NCBI GenBank assembly: GCA_910588335.1
Contig: CAJUQV010000017.1
Span: forward strand, 6,004-70,003
Direction: 5' to 3'
Origin: an uncultured Ruminiclostridium sp.
GTDB lineage: Bacteria; Bacillota; Clostridia; Oscillospirales; Ruminococcaceae
Length of the DNA: 64,000 nucleotides
This document shows, in pieces, positions 7,139-15,590 of the stretch. The position numbers were made by a program, and so were the translations under genes. The notes beneath the pieces were generated by a model. It searched no databases and had not been told where the DNA came from. It worked only from the letters and a program-made list of their open reading frames with translations. Position 1 is the stretch's first letter, and each line of letters opens with the position of its first letter.

Positions 7139-8467
7139 TCACGATTTCACTTCCAGACTGAAATTTCCCTCAAGGTCAGCCTTGAGCGTAATCGTGCGAA
7201 TATACTTTTGATAAAAATTCATTATTTCGGTATCGCTTGCCTCTATCCTCGACTGCTCGAACAGCATTCGTGCAAGCCCCTTTCCGTTATAGGTAAGAAG
7301 ATCGGGGAGCCGTTCCTTGAGCGCGCTTATCAGCACTGCGCGTTTAAATTCCTCAATGTTGCCTGAGCAGAAATCGTCAAGGGAGCAATAGTAAATTTCA
7401 CTTGTTTCCAGCGCCCTTTTTATAGCCTGCCCGCACTTCTCCCACTCTACTACCACAAGAAACTCCGCTTCCGGCAAAGAGGAAATCAATCCCCAATAAT
7501 CGCTGTCGCTTGACAAAAGTATAAACGACGAAACATCGTTTCTGTAAAATTCTCTGCAAACGCCCGTTGATACCTTTATATCAACAAGCGACTTGTAATC
7601 GGTGATACGCTCCACCTCAATATGCTCCACGGGTATGCTGATAAAATGTTCGAGATAATCCCATCCGTCCGTAGTGTGAACATCGTCGTACAGTACTATC
7701 TTATCTATTTTTTCAAGCTCGTCACCGTTAAGATTTTTCAGCATTCCGTACAGCTTGTAAACGTCGGAATTTTCGCAGTCCACAACGATAACCGTCTTGT
7801 AGCTGCCTCTTATAAAATCATATATATTGTTTTTGATATCGTTTACGGCGTTCTTGTATTTGGATTTATCGCCGAAGTAATCTCCGTTAATTTTATATAA
7901 TATTTCAATGAATTTTCCGTCTTTATATAAAAGATTTCCGTAGTCCTTCGGCTTCCAGTGAATATATTGCTGATACGGGTAATAAGTAAGATTTTCCATA
8001 TATTTTTCAAATTCAAATTTTTGATTTTCCTCGTTTGTAAACTTCGGAAGAATGAACAAATCCTTTATGTATTCCCAATTCAGCCAGTCGGGAAACAGCT
8101 TGCGGCAATCGTTTATGTGTTCCGCAATCAGCCTGTTGATATGCGTAGTGTAATCCACCGCAAGCTTATTCGGCAGAATGACCTGTATTCCCCATTTTTC
8201 AAGCTGCTCTATATTATCCGAGTCGAACCATTTTATTTTGTCAATATTGATATAGTCGTATCTCAAAATATCGTCGGTTCTTTTAAATTTGAGCATTAAT
8301 GCCGTCCTGATTTTGCACAGGTATCTTATTACCGTTGCCTCTCTGTCCGCCGCAAGCTGTTCAAGCAGTTCGGAACATTCGTCGCCGTAGCCGCTTACCA
8401 GAGTGGGCTTCTTTACGCCTATAAGATACGCCACTCTGCAAACAATTTCTTTTGTATCCGTTCGCAT
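7139..8467 (-). CDS. NYN-domain (PIN-like) putative ribonuclease with extra N-terminal region
   Basis: This 442-aa protein starts at ATG 8467, behind GAAAGGA; an ATG nine codons earlier lacks a ribosome site. The N-terminal half (to about residue 220) is unassigned. A NYN/PIN-like fold follows: strand KTVIVVDCEN with the first acidic residue, then KIVLYDD, then DYKSLVDIKVSTG with a second acid, then SFILLSSDSDYWGLI with a third acidic cluster. These Asp residues form the metal site of NYN nucleases, which usually cut RNA. A C-terminal segment of about 90 residues resembles no family I know. It stands alone with its own promoter (8595-8623). RNase activity is a family-level inference; a defence or RNA-processing role is open. 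Confidence 0.7.
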   Translation of the reverse strand: MRTDTKEIVCRVAYLIGVKKPTLVSGYGDECSELLEQLAADREATVIRYLCKIRTALMLKFKRTDDILRYDYINIDKIKWFDSDNIEQLEKWGIQVILPNKLAVDYTTHINRLIAEHINDCRKLFPDWLNWEYIKDLFILPKFTNEENQKFEFEKYMENLTYYPYQQYIHWKPKDYGNLLYKDGKFIEILYKINGDYFGDKSKYKNAVNDIKNNIYDFIRGSYKTVIVVDCENSDVYKLYGMLKNLNGDELEKIDKIVLYDDVHTTDGWDYLEHFISIPVEHIEVERITDYKSLVDIKVSTGVCREFYRNDVSSFILLSSDSDYWGLISSLPEAEFLVVVEWEKCGQAIKRALETSEIYYCSLDDFCSGNIEEFKRAVLISALKERLPDLLTYNGKGLARMLFEQSRIEASDTEIMNFYQKYIRTITLKADLEGNFSLEVKS

Positions 8468-8594
8468 AAAATTTTTCCTTTCATTCATAAACACATCTGC
8501 GCATTTTTCAAAAAAGCAATTCTTAAAATTTGAACAAATGCAGTCTTACTCAAAACTTACGAAACATCGTACAGGAAACAATATATCTATTTGT

Positions 8595-8623
8595 ATTTTA
8601 TCATATTTTTGCTTTTTGTGCAA
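8595..8623 (-). promoter_or_regulatory. Promoter of the NYN gene
   Basis: On the minus strand TTGCAC (8618-8623) and TAAAAT (8595-8600) are 17 bp apart, about 130 bp before the start codon. Confidence 0.6.
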
Positions 8624-8646
8624 CTTTTATTTTTCAAAGATGGCTT

Positions 8647-8816
8647 ATACTATGGCTTGTTTGAAAATAGAGGGAATGACGGATTTTTGCCCCAAAATGG
8701 TTAGCTTCAAGGAAAAAAACGCAGTCAAACTGTCGTTTGACGAGGCTTTTTGACGCAGAAGATGACCGTTTGGGGGCGAAAAGACGGCGTTTCCGATTTT
8801 TCAAACATGCCCTAAT
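8647..8816. repeat. 170-bp repeat family R1, copy A
   Basis: This element is nearly identical over 170 bp to 58876-59045. The ends are inverted: GGCTTGTTTGAAAAT on the left and, on the minus strand, GGCATGTTTGAAAAAT on the right. An internal stem pairs GTCAAAC with GTTTGAC. No gene is encoded in it. It is a MITE-like or structured-RNA repeat; a third, internally deleted copy lies at 47100-47172. The remaining bases between 8468 and 8925 show only the NYN promoter. Confidence 0.85.
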
Positions 8817-8925
8817 GCTTTACAATTACTAAAACTTATATAAAAAGAAAAAGAGTTACAAATTATGGCGATTGAAGTTTCCGTCAACCATTTTCAAAGG
8901 ACTGCGGGGTTATCCCCGAACGGAA

Positions 8926-10218
8926 TTAACCCTTAGAACAAGTTCTTATTCTCTTTACTCCGTACCTCGCCAAAGCTCTTACAATATCACCGTCAATAAT
9001 CTCCCCGGGCATTACAACGGGCACGCAGGGCGGGCAAGGCGTATTTATATCGGCGCATATCCGCCCTTCCGCTTTCTCTAAGGGTATGGCTTCCGCGGCC
9101 GAAAACATAGCCTCTCTCGGTTCCGCCGCGGCTATTGGCCGTACAATCGGCGGATTGTCGGGAATAAGAGGCTTTAAGGGCTTTATCCCCCTTGCCGCTT
9201 CAATAATCCTTTCAAAATCCTCCGTCTGCTGAGCGCAGGAAAAAAGCAGCACCGTGTACCGATCGTCGGAAAACTCGCTTTCCACCCCATTTTTTCTCAG
9301 CTCTTCCCCAAGCTCCGCGCCTGAATATCCGTATGGAAGAGCGTCAACCGTTATGCGCATGAGATCGCTTTCCTTAAGGGTATAGCCAAGCTTAACCAAC
9401 TCCGATTTAAGGCTCTTTACTTTCGTGAAAACCCTTTTCGCTTTCTCCCGTTCCTCTTGAATAAAATTATTGCACATATCCAGACTGTCCAATATAAGAT
9501 ATGACGGACTGGAACTTCCGAACAGCGACATGGCCGCCTTTGCTTCTTCGGCAAAAAATTCGGGAGCACTTTTGTTTATGTGAAGATAAGCGCCGCCCGT
9601 GAGACACGGAAGGGTTTTATGAGCGCTGTCGGCGGTCATATCCGCACCGAGGGCAAGAGGATGTCTGTCCGTAAACACAAGGTAGGCTCCGTGAGCGTTG
9701 TCCGTCAGTAAGGGCACGTTTTTTTCGCGGCACGCCTCGGCTATTCCCTTAATGTCGCTTTCCCCTCCGTAATAATCTATACTTTGGGCAAACACGCACA
9801 GCGTGTCGGAGGTTATTTTTGCTTTTACCGCTTCGGGAGCAATTTTACAGGAAAGGTACTCCTCCGGATAAATCCAGTCTGGCACAAGCCCCAAAAGCAC
9901 GCAGGCGGAAATAAGGCTTTTGTGACAGTATCTTGAAGCGATAACGCGCTTTTTTTCGGGTCGGTAAGCCTTTGCCAGCGCCAGCATCGTTTGTACCGAA
10001 AGGGTACTGCCGCCGCAGGAAAACAATGTCTTTCCCGCCCCGAACAGCTTTGCGGCGTTTTCCTCGCTTTCCCTTATTATTCCCGCGCTTTCAAAAAGGC
10101 TGTCGGCGCCTTCTATTTCGGTGATATCAAAAGGATTGGATTTCCCTCCCGGCATATGACAGCGGACGGGGTTTTTCTCCGCGTAGGAAATTAAGAAATC
10201 GTGTATCGGCGTGTTCAT
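8926..10218 (-). CDS. Orn/Lys/Arg decarboxylase-family PLP enzyme
   Basis: This 430-aa fold-type I PLP enzyme has an N-terminal HMPGGK box and an SCGGSTLSVQTMLAL cofactor loop. Its TDNAHGAYLVF stretch carries the PLP-binding Asp and His, and the Schiff-base lysine lies in SAHKTLPCLTGG. A C-terminal domain ends VVMPGEIIDGDIVRALARYG, typical of short Gram-positive members (SpeA/YaaO type) that lack the wing domain of E. coli enzymes. It would decarboxylate arginine, lysine or ornithine to a polyamine precursor; which one cannot be read. The start follows GAAAGGA. It stands alone, with repeats on both sides and no antiporter beside it, so polyamine or cadaverine biosynthesis is likelier than acid resistance. 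Confidence 0.85.
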   Translation of the reverse strand: MNTPIHDFLISYAEKNPVRCHMPGGKSNPFDITEIEGADSLFESAGIIRESEENAAKLFGAGKTLFSCGGSTLSVQTMLALAKAYRPEKKRVIASRYCHKSLISACVLLGLVPDWIYPEEYLSCKIAPEAVKAKITSDTLCVFAQSIDYYGGESDIKGIAEACREKNVPLLTDNAHGAYLVFTDRHPLALGADMTADSAHKTLPCLTGGAYLHINKSAPEFFAEEAKAAMSLFGSSSPSYLILDSLDMCNNFIQEEREKAKRVFTKVKSLKSELVKLGYTLKESDLMRITVDALPYGYSGAELGEELRKNGVESEFSDDRYTVLLFSCAQQTEDFERIIEAARGIKPLKPLIPDNPPIVRPIAAAEPREAMFSAAEAIPLEKAEGRICADINTPCPPCVPVVMPGEIIDGDIVRALARYGVKRIRTCSKG

Positions 10219-10267
10219 TGGATTATTTTGTTCCTTTCTCCGAAAAAAACGTTTTGGGGGTTCATTT

Positions 10268-10318
10268 CATACCAGTCTTTGATCATCCGCATTATTTATC
10301 TATACCTTGATAAAAGAT
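10268..10318. repeat. Palindromic repeat family R3, degenerate copy
   Basis: CTTTGATCATCCGCATTATT...TGATAAAAGATTAT matches the ACTAATCTTTGATCA palindrome unit at 18613-18664 with a few changes. It abuts the R4 element. Confidence 0.6.
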
Positions 10319-10496
10319 TATAGCAATCCAATAAAAAGATAAACAAATAGGAGCGAAGCGACTAAATGTCCTTTCCGCTTCCCTTTCGGACTCCGAAAGG
10401 GAAGTAGGGGAGTCCAAAGGACGGGGGCAACGCCCCCAATGCTTGTGTGTTTTTGCACTGTTGTAATTTCATTTAAACTTTTTTTGGATTGCTATA
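10319..10496. repeat. 178-bp TIR element (R4) with nested hairpins
   Basis: The ends are a perfect 13-bp inverted repeat TATAGCAATCCAA (10319-10331 with 10484-10496), with weaker extension inward. Inside are a perfect 12-bp hairpin around CTTCCCTTTCGG/CCGAAAGGGAAG, GTCCTTT/AAAGGAC, and GGGGGC/GCCCCC. It encodes no ORF and is GC-richer in the middle than its surroundings. The form fits a MITE or a REP/structured-RNA repeat. Confidence 0.75.
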
Positions 10497-10521
10497 GTAT
10501 CAAACTTTTGCTTTCAGAATA

Positions 10522-10550
10522 TTGACTAAATTTTTCTTAAGTGGTATAAT
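10522..10550 (+). promoter_or_regulatory. Promoter of the CofE-like gene
   Basis: TTGACT (10522-10527), 17 bp, TATAAT (10545-10550), about 70 bp before the coding start and just outside the R4 repeat. Confidence 0.8.
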
Positions 10551-10623
10551 AACGTTAATAAAAAGCTTCAAGTAATCAGTGCAATCAAAAAGGACAACAA
10601 AAAATAAGGAGAAGCCGAAAACA

Positions 10624-11412
10624 ATGGAAATGCCTTTTAAGCCCAACGAGGGCAAAAACCTTACCATCGAAACGGATTGGGGCGCCTACGCTCGTTTCCC
10701 CATCAAGACCCACGTCGTTATGAAGGAAGACGTTATGAACGATCTTCTTGATCAATATGTTATGCAATATCTGGAAGAGGGCGACATGATCTTTATTTCC
10801 GAAAAGATAGTCGCCATAACTCAGGGACGCGCCCTTAAGGTCAGTGATATAAAGATAAGCCGTCTCGCGAAATTCCTCGTAAAATTCGTCTATAAATCCG
10901 ACGCGGGAATAGGAATAGGCGCCCCCTCTACAATGGAGCTTTGTCTCAGGGAATGCGGGAGAATAAAGGTGCTTTTCGCAGCCGCAATCGCGGGAATATG
11001 TAAGCTGTTCGGAAAGCGCGGCGTATTTTACAATATTTTGGGTATGAAAGCCAGAGCCATCGACGGTCCCAGCGAATACAATGTTCCTCCCTATAACGAA
11101 TACGCGAAAATGGCTCCCGAAAACCCGGACGGCGCGGCGGCGGATATGAAGGCTCACGCAAATGTCGAGATAGTCATAGTGGACGCCAACGACTTGGGTT
11201 GCAACGTTCTCGGAAAAAGCAGCAGGGACATTCCGGACAAGTTCTGCGAACAGCTGTATCGGGACAATCCCCATGATCAGGGCTTTTGTCAGACTCCCCT
11301 CGCCATAGTCAGAAAGGTCGAAAGGCTGGAGGGCAAGGACAAGGATCTGGCGGAGCTGGAAAGGCTGCGGTTTGACAAAGAAAAAGAGAACAACGAACAA
11401 ACGGACAAATAA
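10624..11412 (+). CDS. Coenzyme F420-0:L-glutamate ligase-like protein (CofE family)
   Basis: This protein of 262 aa (from ATG 10624; a GTG at 10579 precedes the AAGGAG site and is less likely) resembles the CofE fold. It has an early FPIKTHVVMKEDVM strand, the hallmark GDMIFISEKIVAITQGRA, then conserved DGPSEYNVPPYNEY, VDANDLGCNVLG and a C-terminal DNPHDQGFCQTPLAIVRK. In F420 producers CofE adds glutamates to F420-0. No other F420 gene is present here, and such orphan homologues are common in Clostridia. The real substrate may be another gamma-glutamyl acceptor. It has its own sigma-A promoter, and the terminator is shared with the convergent araC-type gene. Family assignment fairly sure; function not. 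Confidence 0.72.
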   Translation: MEMPFKPNEGKNLTIETDWGAYARFPIKTHVVMKEDVMNDLLDQYVMQYLEEGDMIFISEKIVAITQGRALKVSDIKISRLAKFLVKFVYKSDAGIGIGAPSTMELCLRECGRIKVLFAAAIAGICKLFGKRGVFYNILGMKARAIDGPSEYNVPPYNEYAKMAPENPDGAAADMKAHANVEIVIVDANDLGCNVLGKSSRDIPDKFCEQLYRDNPHDQGFCQTPLAIVRKVERLEGKDKDLAELERLRFDKEKENNEQTDK

Positions 11413-11463
11413 TTCTTAATAATTCTTTTTTAAATTTAAAATAAAGCAAAAAATTTGTTTAAA

Positions 11464-11486
11464 GCTCGCCGCATAAAGCGGCGGGC
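11464..11486. terminator. Bidirectional terminator
   Basis: GCTCGCCGC (11464-11472) pairs with GCGGCGGGC (11478-11486), with A-rich bases before and T-rich after. It serves the convergent CofE-like and AraC-type genes. Confidence 0.85.
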
Positions 11487-11491
11487 TTTTC

Positions 11492-12319
11492 TCAATTTTT
11501 TCTGAATTCCGACGGCGTAATTCCCTCATACCTCCTGAACATTTTACAGAAATAACTTGAGGTGCAGAAACCCGTTTCAAGCGCTATCTCCTCGGTGCTT
11601 TTTCCGGTTCCCGCCAACAGCTCCTTTGCCGCCTGTATTCTGCGCTTTGTTATATGCTCGGTGGGACGCAGACCGAAAGCGGTTCTGAAGAGCATACAAA
11701 GATGCTGCTTAGTCACGCCCGACGCAGCGCAAAGCTGATCCATGGAAATATGGCGGGTGTAATTAAAGTCTATATAATCCACCGCCCTGATTAAAGCGGG
11801 ATTAGGAGAAGCGGAGGTACCTTTGACGGAAATCAGCCTGTAAAATTCCATTAAAAAATCGTAAAGATATCCCGACGCTCTGTAATTTCCGTAAACGCTG
11901 TCCGACCTTAAGGCTTCGTGCATTTTTCTGAAAATATGCTCAAGCGCGTTCATTTCTTTAAGAGCAAAAACCTTGGCTTCGGTAAGTCCGAAATGCCTTA
12001 AAATATCCTCGTGGGCGAATCCCGCAGGCACTACCCAATGAATGTCCCATATATCCTCGTTGGGATAATACTCGTGAGGGCAGTCGGCGGGCATAAATAT
12101 TGCGGTGCACGCGGGTATCGGTATTTTTTCCCCGTTGGTTATAAGGGTGCCGCTGCCTTTTGTACAGTATAATATCTGATTACAAGGATATCCGCCGTTC
12201 CTTATTATATGATTCTGGCAGTGATGCTGCCCCATATGCAGAAGATACAGCGGCAGTTCTTTTTCACCGCGTATTATCGGGAAATCGCAGAAGAACAAAA
12301 AAACACTCCCTATCTTCAT
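11492..12319 (-). CDS. AraC-family transcriptional regulator
   Basis: This 275-aa protein has an N-terminal cupin (about residues 25-110; GSGTLITNGEKIPIPACTAIF) that would bind a sugar. The C-terminal AraC DNA-binding domain comprises two helix-turn-helix motifs: HISMDQLCAASGVTKQHLCM and STEEIALETGFCTSSYFCKMF, then RRYEGITPSEFRKN. It is divergent from the GH2 beta-galactosidase gene at 12564, so it is probably that gene's sugar-responsive activator. No strong ribosome site precedes the ATG at 12319; a later Met (MGQHHC) is an alternative start. The stop lies 5 bp from the shared terminator. Confidence 0.9.
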   Translation of the reverse strand: MKIGSVFLFFCDFPIIRGEKELPLYLLHMGQHHCQNHIIRNGGYPCNQILYCTKGSGTLITNGEKIPIPACTAIFMPADCPHEYYPNEDIWDIHWVVPAGFAHEDILRHFGLTEAKVFALKEMNALEHIFRKMHEALRSDSVYGNYRASGYLYDFLMEFYRLISVKGTSASPNPALIRAVDYIDFNYTRHISMDQLCAASGVTKQHLCMLFRTAFGLRPTEHITKRRIQAAKELLAGTGKSTEEIALETGFCTSSYFCKMFRRYEGITPSEFRKN

Positions 12320-12563
12320 ATTGTTACATAATCATAATATCATTTCTTGACTCGAATGTCAAGTAATATTATAATAAAAAGTATAGCATCCCCGCATAAT
12401 TACCAGCTAATGCCTTTACCTCCCGCCTGCATAAATTCTTCTTGAAAGGCAGCCTTCTTTCTGAACCGAATTTATACAATTTGGCTAAATTTCCGACGCG
12501 TAATCGGACGGCAATAATTGTGCGGAATTGCCCTATAACAATATTCGGAAAGGCGGATTATAT

Positions 12564-15500
12564 ATGGATATTTCAAAAATTGCGGCTCCCGGTACCCCGA
12601 AGAGCAAAATGATCTATCACGAGGATCCCGATAATCTTCATATCAATACCCTTGAGCGACACTGTTATTTTATCCCATTCGGAAAAAACGAGGATCCCTT
12701 CAAAGAACGGCAATGTTCGGGGCAATTCGAGCTTCTTAACGGCGAGTGGGATTTCCGCTATTACGAAAGTATAGTGGATATGGAGGACGATTTTATTTCC
12801 GTCCCCTTTGAAACCAAAATTCCCGTACCCTCAAACTGGCAGCTTCACGGCTATGACAAGCTCCAATACACCAACGCACGCTATCCCATTCCCTATGATC
12901 CCCCTTATGTGCCCGACGATATTCCCGTGGGAGTATACGGCAGAAATTATGAGTACAAGGCGGACGGAACGGACAAAATACTGGTTTTTGAAGGTGTGGA
13001 CAGTTGTATCTATCTTTATATAAACGGCGTTTTTGTCGGCTACTCCCAGATATCTCACTGTATCTCCGAATTTGATATCACTCCTTTTCTGAAGGAAGGC
13101 AATAATACCATTACCGCCGCAGTATTAAAATGGTGCGACGGAACCTACTTTGAGGATCAGGACAAATTCAGAATGTCCGGAATATTCCGGGACGTTTACG
13201 TTTTATCCCGACCCCGCAGGAGGCTTTTTAATTATGTTATAAAGACCCTTCTTTCCGAGGATTTTAAAAGCGCCGAGTTCGTTTTTACACCCTTCGGAAT
13301 GGGTACGGACTGTGTGCTCAAAAATAAAAACGGAGACACGATCGCGAAATTTTCCGCAGAGGACGGAAAAACGGTATCCGTACATATAGATTCACCCTCT
13401 TTATGGTCGGCGGAAAAACCCTGTCTTTATGATCTCGAAATTGTCGCCGGTGAAGAAAAAATAGGGGAAAAGGTGGGCTTTCGCAATATTTCAGCGGAAA
13501 ACGGCGTTTTAAAAATCAACGGCGTACCCGTAAAATTTAAGGGAGTAAACAGGCACGACAGCTATCCCGACACGGGTTCTTACGCTTCATTAGAGCAGAT
13601 GACCGAGGATATTGTCCTGATGAAAAAGCACAATATAAACGGAGTACGCACCTCTCACTATCCCAACTCCCCCCTGTTTTACCAGTTATGCGATGAATAT
13701 GGCCTTTACGTTATCGACGAGGGGGATATGGAATCCCACGGCTGCGTGGATGTATACAATAATTTGCATTGGACTGCCGCAATGCCTTATAACGGCATAG
13801 CGCTGTTCGCCTCCGATCCTCGTTATAAAAAAGCGATAACCGACCGCTCCGAGGCGTTGGTAAAAAGGGATATTAACCGTCCCTGCGTGGTTTTCTGGTC
13901 CTTGGGAAATGAAAGCGGCTACGGAACCAATATGTTAGCGGCAGGTGAGCTGGTAAAATCCTTGGACGACACAAGGCTTCTTCATTATGAAAGCACTCAC
14001 AAGCTGGATAATACCTCCGAAAAGATTTTGGACGTATTATCGAGAATGTATACCCCTCCGGAGGAAATGAAACAGGTTGCCTACGGGGACAAGGAAAATC
14101 GCCCGTTCCTTCTTTGCGAGTACTGTCTTTCCATGGGCAACGCCCCCGGCGATCTGGAGGACTACCACAACGCCTTTTATTCAGACGAGCGATTCTGCGG
14201 CGGATTTGTTTGGGAATGGAGCGATCATGTCGGGATTTTGGGCTACACCGAGGACGGAAAGCCTAAATACGGCTATGGCGGCGATTTCGGCGAGGCGCAC
14301 CACGACGGAAGTTTCTGTATGGACGCTGTCACTTATCCGGACAGAAGACCCCACACCGGCCTTCTGGAGCTGAAGCAGGTTTACCGTCCGATAAGAGTAA
14401 AAAAAGGCTGTACACCAAGTCTTTTCGTTTTTGAAAGTATGCTGGAATTTGAAAACGCGGGTGATATATTGGACTGCCGCTACGAAATCACCTTTGACGG
14501 AGGAATATATGCCGAGGGAAAAGTTGATTTTTCCCTTTTGCCGCGCGGAAATGTCGAGATTCACGTGCCCGAAGCGGCAAAGTGCTTTGAAAACGATACT
14601 TATATCCGCTTTATATTTACGGCTAAAAACGATACCCCCTATTGCGAAAAGGGCTATGAAGTTTGTTTCGATCAGCTTAAGCTTTTTTCCCGCGATCAGA
14701 TTACGGAGTGCGTATCAGAAGTAAAGGGCGTTACACTTGAGGATACCGTTTTTTACGTCAATGTGTCGGCGGGAGATACCGAGTACCGTTTCAACAAAAG
14801 GATATCGGCTTTCGATTCGATTAAAGTAAACGGCAGGGAGCTTCTTGACAGGCCGATGGAATACAACCTCTTCCGCGCTCCCATTGACAACGACGTAATG
14901 AAAAACGACTGGTACAGCGCACACCTTAACGACTTTAATGTCAAAAATTACGGCGTTTTATCCGAGATTACCTCCGAAGGCGCGGTAATAAGCTTACGGC
15001 AGGCATTTGTCTGGAATATTTATCAGCCGATAGCTTATATGAACGTAAGGTATGTAATTTCCCCCGACGGATTAAAAACAGACTGCAAAGCGGAGTTTTC
15101 CAATAAGGTTACCTTCCTTCCCCGCTTCGGCATAAGGCTGTTTATGCCGAAAGCCTTTGACAGGGTGGATTATTTCGGCTACGGTCCGCACGAAAGCTAT
15201 ATTGATAAGCACCAGGCGGATTATATGGGAAATTTCTCGGCGCATATCGGGGAGATGTACGAGGATTATGTGCGTCCGCAGGAAAATTCCTCTCATTACG
15301 GCTGTAAGCATATGACGGTAAGCGACGGAGAAACAAAAGTTACTTTTACCTCCTCTCAGGACTTCTCCTTTAACGCTTCGGAATATACTCAGGAAGAACT
15401 GGCGGAAAAAGGTCATAATTTTGAGCTTGAAAAATGCGGAAGCAGCGTTATCTGCGTCGACAGTATGATGGCGGGAATAGGTTCGGCCATCTGCGGCCCC

Positions 15501-15587
15501 GCTTTGGCGGAAAAATACCGCTTGCCGCTGCCCGTGATTTCGGCTCAATTCAATATTAAAATTTCAAAAGCGGAAAGGATGAAGTAA
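12564..15587 (+). CDS. lacZ: Beta-galactosidase, glycoside hydrolase family 2 (LacZ type)
   Basis: This 1007-aa cytoplasmic enzyme would hydrolyse terminal beta-galactosides. The start is ATG 12564 after GGAAAGGCGGA. Order: GH2 sugar-binding domain (VPSNWQLHGYDKLQYTN), immunoglobulin-like domain, TIM barrel (VKFKGVNRHDSYPDTG), then the large C-terminal small-chain domain (PIDNDVMKNDW, YFGYGPHESYIDKHQ). The acid/base is E450 in SLGNESGYG and the nucleophile E519 in LLCEYCLSMGNAPG. Size is standard for long LacZ. It is divergent from the AraC regulator and followed after 3 bp by a GH5 gene, so the two are co-transcribed. Substrate could be galactosides released from plant glycans; the specific linkage is not readable. 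Confidence 0.93.
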   Translation: MDISKIAAPGTPKSKMIYHEDPDNLHINTLERHCYFIPFGKNEDPFKERQCSGQFELLNGEWDFRYYESIVDMEDDFISVPFETKIPVPSNWQLHGYDKLQYTNARYPIPYDPPYVPDDIPVGVYGRNYEYKADGTDKILVFEGVDSCIYLYINGVFVGYSQISHCISEFDITPFLKEGNNTITAAVLKWCDGTYFEDQDKFRMSGIFRDVYVLSRPRRRLFNYVIKTLLSEDFKSAEFVFTPFGMGTDCVLKNKNGDTIAKFSAEDGKTVSVHIDSPSLWSAEKPCLYDLEIVAGEEKIGEKVGFRNISAENGVLKINGVPVKFKGVNRHDSYPDTGSYASLEQMTEDIVLMKKHNINGVRTSHYPNSPLFYQLCDEYGLYVIDEGDMESHGCVDVYNNLHWTAAMPYNGIALFASDPRYKKAITDRSEALVKRDINRPCVVFWSLGNESGYGTNMLAAGELVKSLDDTRLLHYESTHKLDNTSEKILDVLSRMYTPPEEMKQVAYGDKENRPFLLCEYCLSMGNAPGDLEDYHNAFYSDERFCGGFVWEWSDHVGILGYTEDGKPKYGYGGDFGEAHHDGSFCMDAVTYPDRRPHTGLLELKQVYRPIRVKKGCTPSLFVFESMLEFENAGDILDCRYEITFDGGIYAEGKVDFSLLPRGNVEIHVPEAAKCFENDTYIRFIFTAKNDTPYCEKGYEVCFDQLKLFSRDQITECVSEVKGVTLEDTVFYVNVSAGDTEYRFNKRISAFDSIKVNGRELLDRPMEYNLFRAPIDNDVMKNDWYSAHLNDFNVKNYGVLSEITSEGAVISLRQAFVWNIYQPIAYMNVRYVISPDGLKTDCKAEFSNKVTFLPRFGIRLFMPKAFDRVDYFGYGPHESYIDKHQADYMGNFSAHIGEMYEDYVRPQENSSHYGCKHMTVSDGETKVTFTSSQDFSFNASEYTQEELAEKGHNFELEKCGSSVICVDSMMAGIGSAICGPALAEKYRLPLPVISAQFNIKISKAERMK

Positions 15588-15590
15588 AAA

